A stretch of 64,000 nt of DNA from positions 3,410,001 through 3,474,000 of the forward strand of contig NC_068975.1 in the NCBI RefSeq assembly GCF_016808095.1, given 5' to 3'. Position 1 is the first letter of the stretch; each line of letters starts with the position of its first letter. The position numbers were made by a program, and so were the translations under genes. Shown piece after piece: positions 20,949 to 32,900 of the stretch. Below the pieces are notes generated by a model. The model ran no database searches. It worked only from the letters and a program-made list of their open reading frames with translations, and was not told where the DNA came from. Source of the DNA: Vigna angularis (Eukaryota; Streptophyta; Magnoliopsida; Fabales; Fabaceae).

Positions 20949-23108
20949 CTACGTTGCTGATAGACCATAAGAGGATCTACTCCATACAAACTTGTCAGTA
21001 TTGACCGGCTTTGTCATAACATCTGCTAGGTTATCTTTGGTACAGATCTTTTCCAAATCTACATCTCCTTTCTCTACTACTTCTCGGACAAAATGATATT
21101 GAACCCCTATATGCTTTGTCCTGGAATGAAAGGCTGGATTTCTTGCAATGTGCAAAGCACTCTAACTGTCACAATATACAGTAATTTTGTTTTGCTTGTG
21201 CCCGAGTTCTTCGAATAACCTTTGAATCCAAATTGCTTCTTTGCATGCTTGAGTAGCTGCCATGTATTCAGCTTCTGTGGTGGATAGAGCTACAACAGTT
21301 TGTAGTTTAGATAACCAGCTTACCACCCCTCCTGCAAGTTTAAACACATAGCCTGTAGTAGATTTTCTTTTATCAAGATCACCTGCATAATCTGAGTTGA
21401 CATAACCTCTGACAATAAATTCTGATCCTCCAAAACATAACGCAACATCTGAGGTTCCTTTGATGTATCTAAGGACCCTCTTAACAGCATTCCAATGCTC
21501 TTCACCAGGATTTTCCATAAATCTACTAACCGCTCCCACTGCATGTGCAATGTCTGGTCTTGTACGAATCATGGCATACATTAGGCTTCCCACTGCTGAT
21601 GCATACGGAACTTGAGACATTTCCATCCTCTCTGCTTCATTGCTAGGACACATACTTGAGGATAATTTATAATTAACAGGAAGTGGGGTAGAAGTTGGCT
21701 TGCAATCTTGCATGTTGAAGCGCCGCAAGACCTTTCGAAAATAATTCTTTTGTGAAAGCCAAATCTTCCTGGTTTTTCTGTCTCGGTGAATTTGCATCCC
21801 TAAAATCTTGTTTGCAGGTCCCAAGTCCTTCATATCAAATTCCCTAGCCAATTGTGCCTTCAATTCTTGGACTCAAACTTTGTTGGAGCCTACCACCAAC
21901 ATATCATCCACGTACAATAGCAAAATGATGAAATCATTATCCTCAAACCTCTTGTAGTACGTACAATGGTCTGAACTTAATCTGTTGTATCTTAGGCTAA
22001 TAATGAAAGAATCAAATCTCTTATACCAACACCTTGGTGCCTGCTTTAAACCGTACAGAGATTTGGTCAACCTACAAACCAAGTTTTCTTTGCCTTGTTC
22101 TTCAAAACCTTCTGGTTGGAGCATATATATTTCTTCTTCAAGTTCTCTATGAAGAAAAGCAGTCTTTACATCTAACTGTTCCAGATGTAAATCATCTACA
22201 GCACACATTGCCAGCACTATTCTGATAGTGGTAAGTCTAACAACTGGTGAGAATATCTCGTTAAAATCAAGACCTTCTTTCTGAGCATATCCTTTGACCA
22301 CCAATCTTGCACGATATCGCTCCACTTGTTCATTTCCATCTCGTTTGATTTTGTATACCCATTTGTTTCCAATTGCTTTTCGACCTTTTGGAAGTTCAAC
22401 AAGTTCCCATGTCTCGTTCCTATGTAAGGCTTTTATTTCTTCATGCATTGCTGTCATCCATTGAGAAACATCTGAACTCCTCAACGCTTCTTGAAAGGTT
22501 GAAGGTTCTCCTTCTTCAGTTAAGAGACAATACGCATCATGGTTTTCCATAACATAGTCTGAGTGCCAAGATGGTTTCTTCATCAGACGTGTTGTTCGTC
22601 GAGCATCTTCATCATTGACCTCATTTGGTTCTTGTTCATCGTGCTCTGGTTCTACTTTAGAGGAATCATTATCTTTTGACTTTTCCTCTATTTGTACTGA
22701 AGTAATATCTATTGGTGTGCTGACATTTTTCTGCTCACTTTGCAATTTTTCTGCAAAAACTACATCCCTGCTAACAATAATCTTGTGGGCAGTGGGATCC
22801 CACAAGCGATACCCCTTAACATTGTCAACATAACCCAAGAATATACATTTCCTGGATTTTGGGTCCAACTTTGTTCTTTCTTGGGAGTTGTACATCACGT
22901 ACACAGGACAACCAAATACATGCAGAGAAGAATAATCAGCTGGTTTTCCTTTCCACATTTCCATTGGTGTCTTTACACCAATTGTTGTTGATGGCGAGCG
23001 ATTTATCAAATAGCAAGCAGTTTTGAATGCTTCTGCCCAGAAGGACTTGGCTAATCCTGCAGTTTTCAACATGGCCCTTGTCCTTTCTAGAAGAGTTATA
23101 TTCATCCG
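20949..23108 (-). pseudogene. Copia-4 partial pol (integrase C-terminus, RT, RNase H)
   Basis: Coding similarity begins at ERMNITLLERTRAML, the region after the last catalytic glutamate of integrase, and continues through GCPVYVMY (integrase C-terminal part). RT follows (QLDVKTAFLHRELEEEIYM, catalytic YVDDMLVVG) and then RNase H (GYVNSDYAGDLDKRKST, STTEAEYMAATQ), ending YGLSAT. There are in-frame stop codons TGA at 21873-21875 and TAG at 21162-21164. The conserved CDADWAG-type motif reads VNSDYAGD. The element cannot make gag, protease or a full integrase. Confidence 0.9.
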
Positions 23109-23120
23109 CTCTAATACCAC

Positions 23121-23383
23121 TGTTGGGTATCAGTCATACAACACAAGCACACACAACTAAAATTAAAGATGAGAAAATTTATAACTAACACAAAACCAAG
23201 GGCAAGGTCAAGAAAAATATTTACTAGATAGAAGAGATTACAACACCCTCTCTTTAGAGCAAGGAGGATACAAGTAATTTTGGTGCATTTTACACCTTCC
23301 CTTACACCTCTATTTATATGCAAATGAGGGAGGGAAGTCTTTGCCCACTTTAGATGTGGGACTTCTAAGACAAACTTCTAACA
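23121..23383 (-). repeat. 5' LTR of Copia-4
   Basis: This 263-bp LTR is followed directly by the surviving tail of the TRIM 5' LTR (aaactcccccttgatactcc). Confidence 0.92.
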
Positions 23384-23622
23384 AAACTCCCCCTTGATAC
23401 TCCTAACAGTGGTATCAGAGCCGATGGTTGGTGTTGGTGACCAAGGCTCAGACGAGGGTAATGATCCCTATATCGAAAGTCTTCCTAGCAAGGGTTCCAG
23501 GAAAGCGAGACCCGTTAAGATGAACGGCGGTATAGAGGGCAACTCGTGATTGAAGGGGATGCTTCCCCTTAAGGGGGAGTTGTAGAGGGAGTGTACCAAT
23601 GACTCACCCTTGAGGGGGAGAT

Positions 23623-23822
23623 TGTTGGGAATCCAAGTGTGAGTCTAAGTCCCACATTGGAGAGAAATGAGAATGTAGAGTGGTTTATAAGTGGGAAGAC
23701 CCATTAACTCATTGCCTTAAGGTTTTGGGTAAAGAGTGGTGTCAGCTACTTATAAGGTTGGACTCACATCTCATTTGCTCATTGACTTCCCGGTCAAAAA
23801 CCTCCCCTTGATACTCCTAACA
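23623..23822 (+). repeat. 3' LTR of the TRIM
   Basis: This 200-bp LTR is TGTTGGGAATCC...CTCCTAACA and includes aagtcccacattgg, a phrase common in plant TRIM LTRs. It is followed by the target duplication TAAAA. Confidence 0.85.
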
Positions 23823-23827
23823 TAAAA

Positions 23828-25064
23828 TTGAATGGGGTAGTTTGTTTTCTATAAGTAAGGATTAGTGGGCAGTTAAGGGATTCAGGTTAGCATAGATAAA
23901 AAGGGTAACCATGGAGTTCCTTTTTACACTGAAAAAAAAGAACCTGCGGTAGTGAGAAAGAACTTGCATTATATTGTAGAAGCACGAAAAACGTCAAGCT
24001 ACCCATTGATTTAAAAAGGTAAGAGAAGGTTACCATTATTTTGTGTTTGATGATTGATATTCTTGTTGTGACTCTTTGTAAGATTTATATCAATACTACT
24101 TGTTGTTTAATCAAGATTCGATGTATACTGTGATGAATGGTTTCGTGAACCCATGTATTCTTTTTTTGTGTGTAAGTGGAGCACCATAGCTTACTGTCGT
24201 GTTTTTCTATTATGTTTTGATTATTATATGATAATAATGCATGTGTCTTTGCGCTGTTGGGGGCTGTAAGGAAGCATGTGAATGCTTCTTTGTTTGGTGG
24301 TTGTCTCCTCTATGAACGGGGGACGATATGTGAAGTTCTTTTAATGTTCTATTTTGGTTGTGCTAATCTTAAGACCAGGAGATCACTATCGCTATTCAAG
24401 GAGGGGTAGAGTGATAAATTAAGAGTTGTTTTGGTAGAGGAACTATGGAAAGGGAAAGTGGGTGAGCTGTTATAAGCATGAAGGGTTGACGAAAGAGGTA
24501 CAGGTGATTTGAGTGTTGGGAGCTGTGATGACGTGAGTGAATAATTGTTCGAGAAAAGATGAAGGAAAGTGATGGTGTTTGGACTTTGGGTACATGGGGA
24601 AGTAGTCTTACGTGAATGAAACATGAGTGGAAGAAGGTGAGGAGGAGTGGTTGATGGGTTTTGAGAGAGAATGGGTCTCTTGAATAATGTGAATTGAGAA
24701 AGAAGGAGTGGGTTAGTAAGAATTGCATGGGAAGGGAGTCTACGTGAAATTTAAACGTATGTGTTGATGTAGGGAAAATGCAATGGTGTGTGTGGGAAGG
24801 TCAAGCTGGAAGGATAGATATTGGATAAGAGGAAGGCTAGGTGTAGATAGTATATGAGAGGAAGAGTGGATATTGGATGAAAGAGAAATAAATTATTAGG
24901 TTTGAATCAGTATTGTGAGAAGAGTTTAGCTTTGAATTATATGAGGAAGAGAAGAAAGAAGAAACAGAGAAAGGAAGTAGAAGTTTTCATTATGGTTGAT
25001 GAAGGAAGAAAGAAATGGAGAGAGGAAATCTTGCATGGAGTTTGTATCTTGCATCGTTTGAGGG
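23828..25064 (+). other. Body of the non-coding LTR-type element
   Basis: No gene is visible. The part around 24380-24900 is purine-rich on the plus strand, which produces spurious open frames on the minus strand. It lies between the TRIM insertion and the hAT-like insertion. Confidence 0.5.
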
Positions 25065-26222
25065 TAGGGATGGCAACGGTCGGGTCGGGCACGGATAGTG
25101 TCTACCCACAACCCGACCCGCTATCCGTTGGATATCCGTTTTCAACCCACAAATATTTAAAAAATATATTTTGTGAATTTTTAAATAAGGTTTAAATTAA
25201 ATTACAAGTTAAAGAGAACAATTTAATATATTTGCTACATATTAAAAAGACATCATGTAATTTTTAAACAAGTTAAAAGAAAACAAATACTGAACAACTT
25301 TTGAAAAAAAAAAGATATGAGGAAGAAACATCCCGTAACTGAAGTCTCAAGTTAGTCACAGGATTATCCTACAAATACCTATCAATGTATGAAAGAGAGA
25401 GATAAACAATTTCCAAGAGAACGCAAACAGGAACCCTGTGACATCCGAGCACTGACGAGGGCGGGGAGTGATGCCGGTACAAGAGGCATGGTGCAGGGGG
25501 CACAGACAAGGAGCGGCTCCTGGCAGCTTCGGGTGGAAGGGGTACATGGACGAATCGAACATACACCGGAATGAGAGGGATCTAGAGACTGTATAGGTAT
25601 GGAACTATACGGTTGAAGGATAGCTTAAAGGGATTGATTGGGCTACTCATATCACCAAATGCATTTGCTTTTCGGTAGCCTGACTCATAAGAACTCCATG
25701 GTTAAACGTGCTTAGCCTGGAGCAATTCTGGGATGGGTGACCTTCTGGGAAGTTTTCCTAGAAAGTGTGCTTTTTGAGGACAAAGCACACTGGAAAGCTT
25801 GGTGGTCAGAAATCTCCAAACCGCGATAACCACCAAGGTCTTCAAAATCCAATCTGCATCAATAAACTAAAATCCAAAAAAACTTAAAACACTCATTCGA
25901 ATCATAACCCCAAAATCGTGTAACCCCTTTTTTCTTTTAAAAAAATGTAATTGAAAGGAATCATAAGTCATTGTTATTAAAATTTCCCTTTTTTAAGAGT
26001 AATAAAAACATTTAATTTTAAAAAATATTAATTAAATTTTTTTTCGGGTAACAAGTATCCGCGGATTGGATAGTATAATACTCACATTCGACCCGTTTAG
26101 AAGCGGGTATTAAAATACTCACTACCCATTACTTGCGGATAATAAATATTCGCGGATAGTGACTATCCATCCCGGATTTTATCCGCGAATATCTGTATAC
26201 GCGGATTTCTTTTACCATCTTA
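25065..26222. mobile_element. Non-autonomous hAT-like transposon (hAT-2) carrying a Cassandra fragment
   Basis: The left end TAGGGATGGCAACGG and right end TTTTACCATCTTA are degenerate inverted termini related to hAT-1 (9328-10048). They are flanked by TTTGAGGG (25057-25064) and GTTGAGGG (26223-26230), an 8-bp duplication with one mismatch. Subterminal zones hold many CGGGT/ACCCG and GCGGAT motifs. No transposase is encoded. The middle contains a Cassandra fragment on the plus strand. Confidence 0.75.
25437..25806 (+). mobile_element. Truncated Cassandra TRIM
   Basis: Part of the internal domain (from tgtgacatccgagcactgac) is followed by a purine-rich tract gggtggaagggg and most of one LTR (from about 25547). 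The 5S-like segment lies at 25689-25760 (gttaaacgtgcttagcc, gggatgggtgacc, tgggaagttttcc). It stops at gcttggtggt, before the LTR end. It is the same family as 1222-2019 but in the opposite orientation, and it has neither a primer site nor a second LTR. Confidence 0.85.
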
Positions 26223-26230
26223 GTTGAGGG

Positions 26231-27451
26231 GTTGAGTGCATAAAGTGGGTCTGCAAAGTAAATCTGGAAATCTAATGTTTATAGGTGTTGAATTCATAAG
26301 AGAGTATGCAAAGTAGAATTTTAGAGATTAATATTTATAAGTTTTGAGTACAATAGTATTCTTTTTATTAGGTTTGAGTTATTTTGGGTGCTACCAGTGA
26401 TGAAGGAATGTGAAAGTTAGTTTTTGAAATGATTTTACACTGGATGGAGTTACAGATAATATTATATTAAGTTAATTTGTGAATGACGATTTATTATATT
26501 AATTTATGATTTGACGTTTATGATTGAAGCTATATAATATTAGCTTAATTTTATTACATCACACGTTATATAAGTTAGTTAGGATTCACGTGATATAGGT
26601 TAGTGTATGAATATTTTATTAGGTTATTACATGAATAATATTAGGTGAATGCATAAATGATATTATATTAGAATAAAAGATGAAAGATATTTTATCAGGT
26701 GGTGCAGAGTATGTTAACGTAAGAGTTCTTTACATTTTTTTTGTAATCCTTTGTATTAGTGGTCAAATAAAGTGTGGGTTAGGTGTCTTAAAGTTTGAAA
26801 GGCTGTTTGCATATGAGCTGAGTATATTTTCGTTGTGAAAGAAGCGGATTGTTTTAACTCATAAGTCTTGAAGAGCAGGGGAGATAGATTTGAAGTTGTG
26901 GTAGATATGACTCGAACTATCCTGTTTTGGTGAACATGTGTCCTGTTTTGTTGAACAAGTTTCATATGGTAGAGTACAAAGGGACAACGTGTGTCTTCTT
27001 GGATTTATTTGGTTGTAGTATACTGATTAAATGTGCATGTTAACAATATTACTTTGTTGACTAACACTTGATGTGTTGAGGTTTTATTAGACGTTGAATA
27101 TGATAGCTTACCCTTATTGTTTGTGTGTGAATGCGATGGTCGTATAACTCGTGTTGCTATACGGGAGCAGACGTTAATACATATACTCCAGTTGATTATT
27201 AGAGCAGCAAGGAATTTGGGGAGAAACTAGGAAATAACTCTTTTGTTTTACTTTTGAATATTTTCAATTAATTCGGTTTATTTGTTTTGGAAGATGAATT
27301 AGAAGTTACAAGTTTGTAATAAAAGTTTTTATTGGATTTTCATGAACTATTATTTAATTCCTCAGTCTAAGATTTATATGAATGTTCTTTTAAGTTATCT
27401 TTTTAGAGAAAAAAAATTATTGACTTGTGCATAACAAAATGGGATGTTACA
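26231..27451 (+). other. 3' part of the non-coding LTR-type element
   Basis: No gene is visible and the sequence is AT-rich. It ends at the element's TGTTACA border. The last 350 bp parallel the end of the element at 1222-4727. Confidence 0.5.
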
Positions 27452-27456
27452 ACGGT

Positions 27457-28350
27457 TATATGGTACAGTTAAATTTTTTGTTTTATTTCAAAATATTGGA
27501 TATGAGATTGATTTTGAGTCATTTTTTAATCATGCAATATTGAAATTTTCTAAATTAAACAATTCGAAATATTGACATTGTCCTTAAGCGGATGCATTCT
27601 CTACATGCACATCATAGTCAACACATTCTAATAGGAGGATCCATTATAATATCTCACTAGGTTGAGAGACACAGACTTATCCTAACCATATTTATTCTCG
27701 ATAAAATATAGCACATTAAAATAACATAAAAATGTAATTTCAAATAGACTTTTGTATTGTATGCGTATCGGTCGATACATATTGACCAATTTGCTTTAAA
27801 CCGATTGTCCAAACTGTTAGAAAACTGATTGATGCCGATTAAGATTAGCTAATAATTCAAGGGATGGTTGACCATTACATTTGTGATTGACCGGAAGATC
27901 ATATAGTACAGTTAAATTTTTTTGTTTTATTTAAAAAGATTGGAGATGAGATTGATTTTGAGTCATTTTTTAATCATGCAACATTGAAATATTTTAAATT
28001 AAGCAATTTGAAATATTGACATTGTCATTATGCAAGTGCATTCTCTACATGCACATCATAACTAACATGATCTAATAGGAGAATCCATTATAATCTCGCA
28101 CTAGGTTGAGAGACACAAACTTATCCTAACTATATTTATTCTCGGTAAAATATAGCACATTAAAATATTGTAAAAATATAATTTCAAATAGATTTTTATA
28201 TTGTATATGTACTAATAAGTACATATCAATCAAACACCTCAAACCGATTGTTTAAACTGGTAGAAAAGTGATTGGTGTCGATTATGATGAGTTAATAATT
28301 CAGCTAAGTTAAACAAATCAGTAATAGAATTTAACAGAGACTAGGTCATG
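27457..28350. repeat. ~443-bp direct tandem duplication
   Basis: Two adjacent copies start at gtacagttaaattttt (about 27463 and 27907). They share tgagattgattttgagtcattttttaatcatgca, a block with ctctacatgcacatcat and gttgagagacacagactta, and end in a gattg-cc phrase. The copies differ by small indels and substitutions. The right copy runs into tttataaatacaggtttaaatg-like sequence (about 28390) that resembles 40960-41000. Confidence 0.75.
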
Positions 28351-29470
28351 ATTAGGTCAACTCTAATCAAAAGTTCATGACGAAATTTATAAATACAGGT
28401 TAAATGTATGATTGTTGAAATTTTTACTATGCATTGATTATAGCATTAATTGTCAAACCAATCAAATACTAAAATGACTCGCGGAATATCTTTAATGAAT
28501 ACATCTAATTGATTGGAGTGAACAACAAAAAAAGGAAACTAAAGAAATAAAAAGACTCTTTTGAGTGAACACTTAACCCATAAACAAGAAACATCTTCTA
28601 AATAAACACCATCCAAAACATAATGTCTATGGATCAACCCAGTGGAAACGAAAAAGCAGAGAGAATGACAAAATTGACCTTCAGGGACACAATAAATGTG
28701 GCGAAAGACAAGCAAAAGGTGTTGACTGTCATGGAAGTACACAGAGAAGAGGGTTGCATCATAGAGACGTAGGTTAGAAGAAATCATAGGAGAAAATAGT
28801 GATGTGCGTGATTTTATAACAAAAGCATAAAAGATAAATTTAAATTTGAACATTCCATAGATCATAAATTACAAGGACACATCTAAACATAAATGTCGAA
28901 ATAAGAATACATGCAATCCAAAAGATCACTTAATTTTATATTTTGGTTCGGAAAGAACAAGTGGAAGAATTTAAATAAACACTTTTTTATTTAAAAATGT
29001 AAAGAAATATACAAACTCAGTTTTTATTGATTTTTAGTTTCGAAGAAACTCATCTCTTTTCTATTCTTTATTTATGAAATTTGTCAGGTTCTAATCCTTC
29101 ACACACGATCATGTGTCAATTTCTCTTTAATCCCTCATTTACGAAAACTACACAACAAATTCCTTTTGGTAAAAAACACAATTGTCTCGGGTGACCAGCA
29201 AATATAATTGATTTAAGAAATAATTATATTTAATCTAAATTTCTTGATTAATGAAGAAACTGTAAGGAAAAGAAAAGGAAAATAAAATGTCGATCCTTTA
29301 TCATCAATATGAATTATATTTTAATTTTTTTTCCTTAACTTCCAAAATCCCAATCCCTGTCAATCGTGAATTGTTTTATGTTTTCCAAATATGGGTTTCT
29401 CTATCTTCTCCAAATAAGAAAAAAAAAATCAGTAGTTTGCTTGTGATTATACATATATGTGTGTGTATCT

Positions 29471-29562
<92 letters not shown>

Positions 29563-29909
29563 TTTTAAGCAGAAACAGAGAAAAGGGTGGAAATGGAACC
29601 CGGAAATGAAGAAAGATTACATATCATAATTACATGGAAGACTTGTCCATTCGTCTCAATTTACACAATGTCTTTAGCAGGACCATTTCTGACAACCAGA
29701 CACTGCCACTTAGTAATGACAATATCTGTTGATACAACAAAAATAATAATGGTGATATTCAACGGTCAAACATTGGTCTGACCGGTATAGGATCAGCCTG
29801 AGTTCACCAAGATGCAGGGGAAAGGGGAACATTAATCTGTGGCATTCAAATTGCACCTGATACCATTCGATTCAATTTCAATCGCAGAGCATGATTTGTT
29901 CTCTCTGAG
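28351..29909. other. Intergenic DNA and 3' flank of the TOR1-like gene
   Basis: No gene is supported. The minus-strand frame at 28539-28865 has no recognisable domain. An (AT)n microsatellite runs from 29476 to 29559. The last few hundred bases next to 29910 probably include the 3' UTR of the TORTIFOLIA1-like gene, but its end cannot be placed. Confidence 0.5.
29476..29559. repeat. (AT)n microsatellite
   Basis: An uninterrupted TA/AT dinucleotide run of about 84 bp lies about 350 bp beyond the stop codon of the TOR1-like gene. Confidence 0.98.
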
Positions 29910-32900
29910 CTATTTGTCATGCTGTTGTAGATCAATTTCCCAGGCTGATGCCAACTGCAATAAAAGCTGATCTGGATGTACCCCTTCCCAGGCCTCAGTA
30001 GTATCAGTAGAAGCTTCATGTAAATTCAGTAATAGCTCTTTCTTCACTTCCATGGGGATGCCAAAGGTTTCGGCTCCATTTTCCAATACTATCTCCAGCA
30101 ACTGAACATTATGGTCATGAATTCAATATATTATGCATCAGAAGAGATGTAAAAGCAGGCAAAAGAAGATAGCAAAAGGAGATGAATTCAACATTATGAA
30201 GTATACATCAATTGCTAAACAAGCTCTTTGTTGCAATTTGGTGCAGAATTATCATTCGAACGAATGAATGCACATATAACCAACAATTTTTTAAATCAGA
30301 ATTAATGATCAGTCATATACATTTTGAAAAGAGATGTGATTCCATGTAACAGGGAATTATACAAACCCTGTTATGGAAAGGGACTAAGGGTTATATTATC
30401 CAACCTTGGGTTTTGGTAGGTTAAGTCTAAGTAGCACATTAAATTAAATCAATGTTGATTGCCAAATACACCCGATATTGCTCCCTTTCGAAGAGCCTTA
30501 CTGAACATGAAACGCTTAAGATCTGGACCATCTACCAATAAAAAAGAGTGCACCTGACAGTCCCTGGCATTGCTCACAACTATTGAGTCATGCTAATGCA
30601 GACAAGGACACGAAACTCGCCCAAAAAATAATTAATATCTGAGTGACTGCTTAAAGAGGCATAAATTATGGTTTGAGTAACAGATATTTAATGAAGTAGC
30701 GGGTTCTCCGTCACTGCACTAAGTCAATTGTCTAGCTGATAAATTATAAAGAAGAAACATATAAGCAAGCCCTCCAACAAAACATTGACGCAAGAAAACA
30801 TTAATGGCCACACCGCCTGAAAGATGAGATTTTTCACTTATAATCCACAGGAGTTGTGATCTTGTAGCAATTTGAAAACCAGATCTTGAGACAGGATTAC
30901 ACAGACGAGTCATGAAACCCTTTAACAAAGTATAATAATTTTTCTAGATGAAGATCTATTTCATGGTTTTATACTATACTAGTGTTGACACTGATAAAAT
31001 ATAAAGAAATACCAAAATCATCCCTAATTATTTTAAGGTGCTATTTTGATGAGAGGATTCATGTGACTAAAGAATACACATATTCAGACAAGAAGAACGG
31101 AAATTCAAACAGAAGAAAAAGTCATACCTGTTGAATCCAAGACAAACAGATGTCATACATGTTCTGGTCCAGCAAGAATTGCCCAATGGCATTCACAATT
31201 TCACATGCAACTTCACTTGAAAGTTGGTCAATTACAGGACCTGTTCTGTCCATTAGCTTTACAAGCAAAATATCATCACCAGTGGACAATACTTCTGCAA
31301 AGGCTGAATCTGTGTCACCTACTTGAAGGGCATCCATTGCATTGGTCCAAGAAGTCCAGATGGCATCCCTCTCTTGCCCAACATTGTCATCGGCCAGAGC
31401 TTCTGCAGTCATTTCAGGGATTGCTACCCTCGTTGCTCGAGATGCTCCATTGTCCTCACCAGCAACTCGAATTGCTTCCAAGGTAGCTTCATCCTTGGAA
31501 GCTTGCCAGACACTTCTGGCAGATGGTCCCTCACCAAGCCGGATGGGCAGTGCTGCTTTATCCCAAGCTCTCCTGTTTCCTGACTGATCACTCTCATGCA
31601 CAGATTTCGGTGATCTTCCATCAGCAGAACTACCACCAAAAGTCCTCCTTGAGGAAACCTGGCTATTATTTCTAGAAGCACCATAACCAGGAAGATCCCA
31701 CCCTTCAGACATGTCAGATCTCCAAGATGGCCCTCTTCCCCTCATTCCCAGAGCATTTCCATCAGATTGGGAAAATCTTTCACCAAATTGGATGCGTCCA
31801 TCACCACCTCTTCCATACTTGGAATTGGAGTAGTCATTAAAACCATTATACTTATTAGGTGGCCTGCTAGATGATCCTTCAAACCCTGTAAAGTTTCTAC
31901 GACCTGATGATATGGATAAATCTCGAGACATGTCTTCAACAATTCTCTCAAGGCCACGCACTCTATTCTCTAGAGTCACCATACTATCATGCGAACCACC
32001 CATGAAATCCTGCAAAATTGTTTAAACATCTATCACTTGTGATAAACATAATACCAGAACTATTTTTTGTGCTACACTGACCATACCTGAAGCATATTCA
32101 TTAGATGAACCTGTTGCCTTTCCAGTTGCAGCAACTGCCTCTGGATGGCCAACCAATTTCCTCTGTTATTGGAGAAGGGTACGTCAGACTGACCATCAGT
32201 TTTAGAAAAACCTGCAAGATTGGCAGAACCCTCCCTCTGATCATTTTCAGTTCTATCATCAGTATCATATGCCTTAGTCCTCAGTTCTTTTGAGTTCATC
32301 CTTCTTTCGGAGTATCTGTCATGGCCAAAATCATCATAATTCCTTTGTTTGGAATTTCCATCATTGCCTCTCTCAAAGATACGATATTTATTACTTAGGG
32401 ATCCATGAAAATCATCGTTAGGGATGTTTCCAACAGAACTTGTTCTTTCTTTTGAATCTTTAACATTTGCCTCTGACTCTTCCTCGTTGTTGGAGTTAGA
32501 AGAATTGAGGCCTCTCCGAGGAACAACTACTTCCACTGGCAAATCATCTGAACCCCTTCTTTCAAGTTTTTGGAAAAATTCTGGATTTAGCTCTTTATCA
32601 GATAAGGCTGGTGCTTTCTTTTTCAGTATTACAACCGCCTTCTCAGAGATGCCAGCTGCTTTGGCCTTAGAAGTTGAATCCGGATTCAAAGAACTAGTTG
32701 ATGAATCTTTTACTGATGAATCAGTCTTCCTCTCATCAGGATTTACTTTTTTTGGGTCACTTGTCTCTGACGAAATAGCTGATTCATTCCCACCATCTAA
32801 AGCATAAAAACAACAATCATCACCAACATAAACTAGGATAAGAAACAGACAATGACCGACAACTCAAACATCCTACCAGACGAGGGCTTTGAATCATCAG

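Larger units (their letters stand above)
20614..23383 (-). mobile_element. Internally deleted Ty1/copia element (Copia-4)
   Basis: Two 263-bp LTRs (20614-20876 and 23121-23383; TGTTGGGTATC...CTTCTAACA) differ at about two positions by eye. A polypurine tract (attctcccacttgaag on the plus strand) abuts the left LTR, and a primer site (ctctaatacca, one base off the consensus) abuts the right LTR. The internal region jumps from the primer site directly into the C-terminal part of integrase: gag, protease and the integrase core are deleted. Its own flanks (TAAAA and AAACT) do not match, which is explained by a deletion in the host TRIM. Confidence 0.9.
20614..23822 (+). mobile_element. TRIM element with a copia inserted in its 5' LTR
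   Basis: The outer unit is flanked by TAAAA on both sides (20609-20613 and 23823-23827). At its right it has a 200-bp 3' LTR (23623-23822, TGTTGGGAATCC...CTCCTAACA) preceded by a polypurine tract (cttgagggggaga). A remnant of the 5' LTR (about 23384-23408, ending CTCCTAACA) is followed by the primer site TGGTATCAGAGCC (23410-23422). The internal domain is only about 200 bp and non-coding, typical of a TRIM. Most of the 5' LTR has been replaced by the copia 20614-23383. Confidence 0.85.
20305..27451 (+). mobile_element. Large non-coding LTR-type element or solo LTR, heavily nested
   Basis: It starts TGTAAGATCC and ends GGGATGTTACA, flanked by ACAGT (20300-20304) and ACGGT (27452-27456), a 5-bp target duplication with one mismatch. 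Without its nested insertions it is about 3.9 kb at most and has no coding sequence. Its 3' end (about 27105-27170) shares gcttacccttat and tcgtataact phrases with the 3' end of 1222-4727. Nested guests are a TRIM with an internal copia (20614-23822) and an hAT-like element (25065-26222). It could be a solo LTR of a large Gypsy-type element or a non-autonomous element; the sequence does not decide. Confidence 0.7.

Noticed and set aside
24349..24728. Serine/leucine-rich minus-strand frames
   Set aside because: They result from a purine-rich plus strand in non-coding element DNA and no known domain is seen.
29287..29568. 93-codon plus-strand frame with a run of I-Y repeats
   Set aside because: The C-terminal half is simply a translated AT microsatellite.
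30719..30928. Possible extra exon of the TOR1-like gene
   Set aside because: Exon 5 joins exon 6 directly in phase at a conserved position (WIQQ to LLEIVLENG), so this frame is intronic.
31205..31587. Plus-strand frames over the TOR1-like gene
   Set aside because: They are antisense to exon 5, which has clear homology and splice sites.
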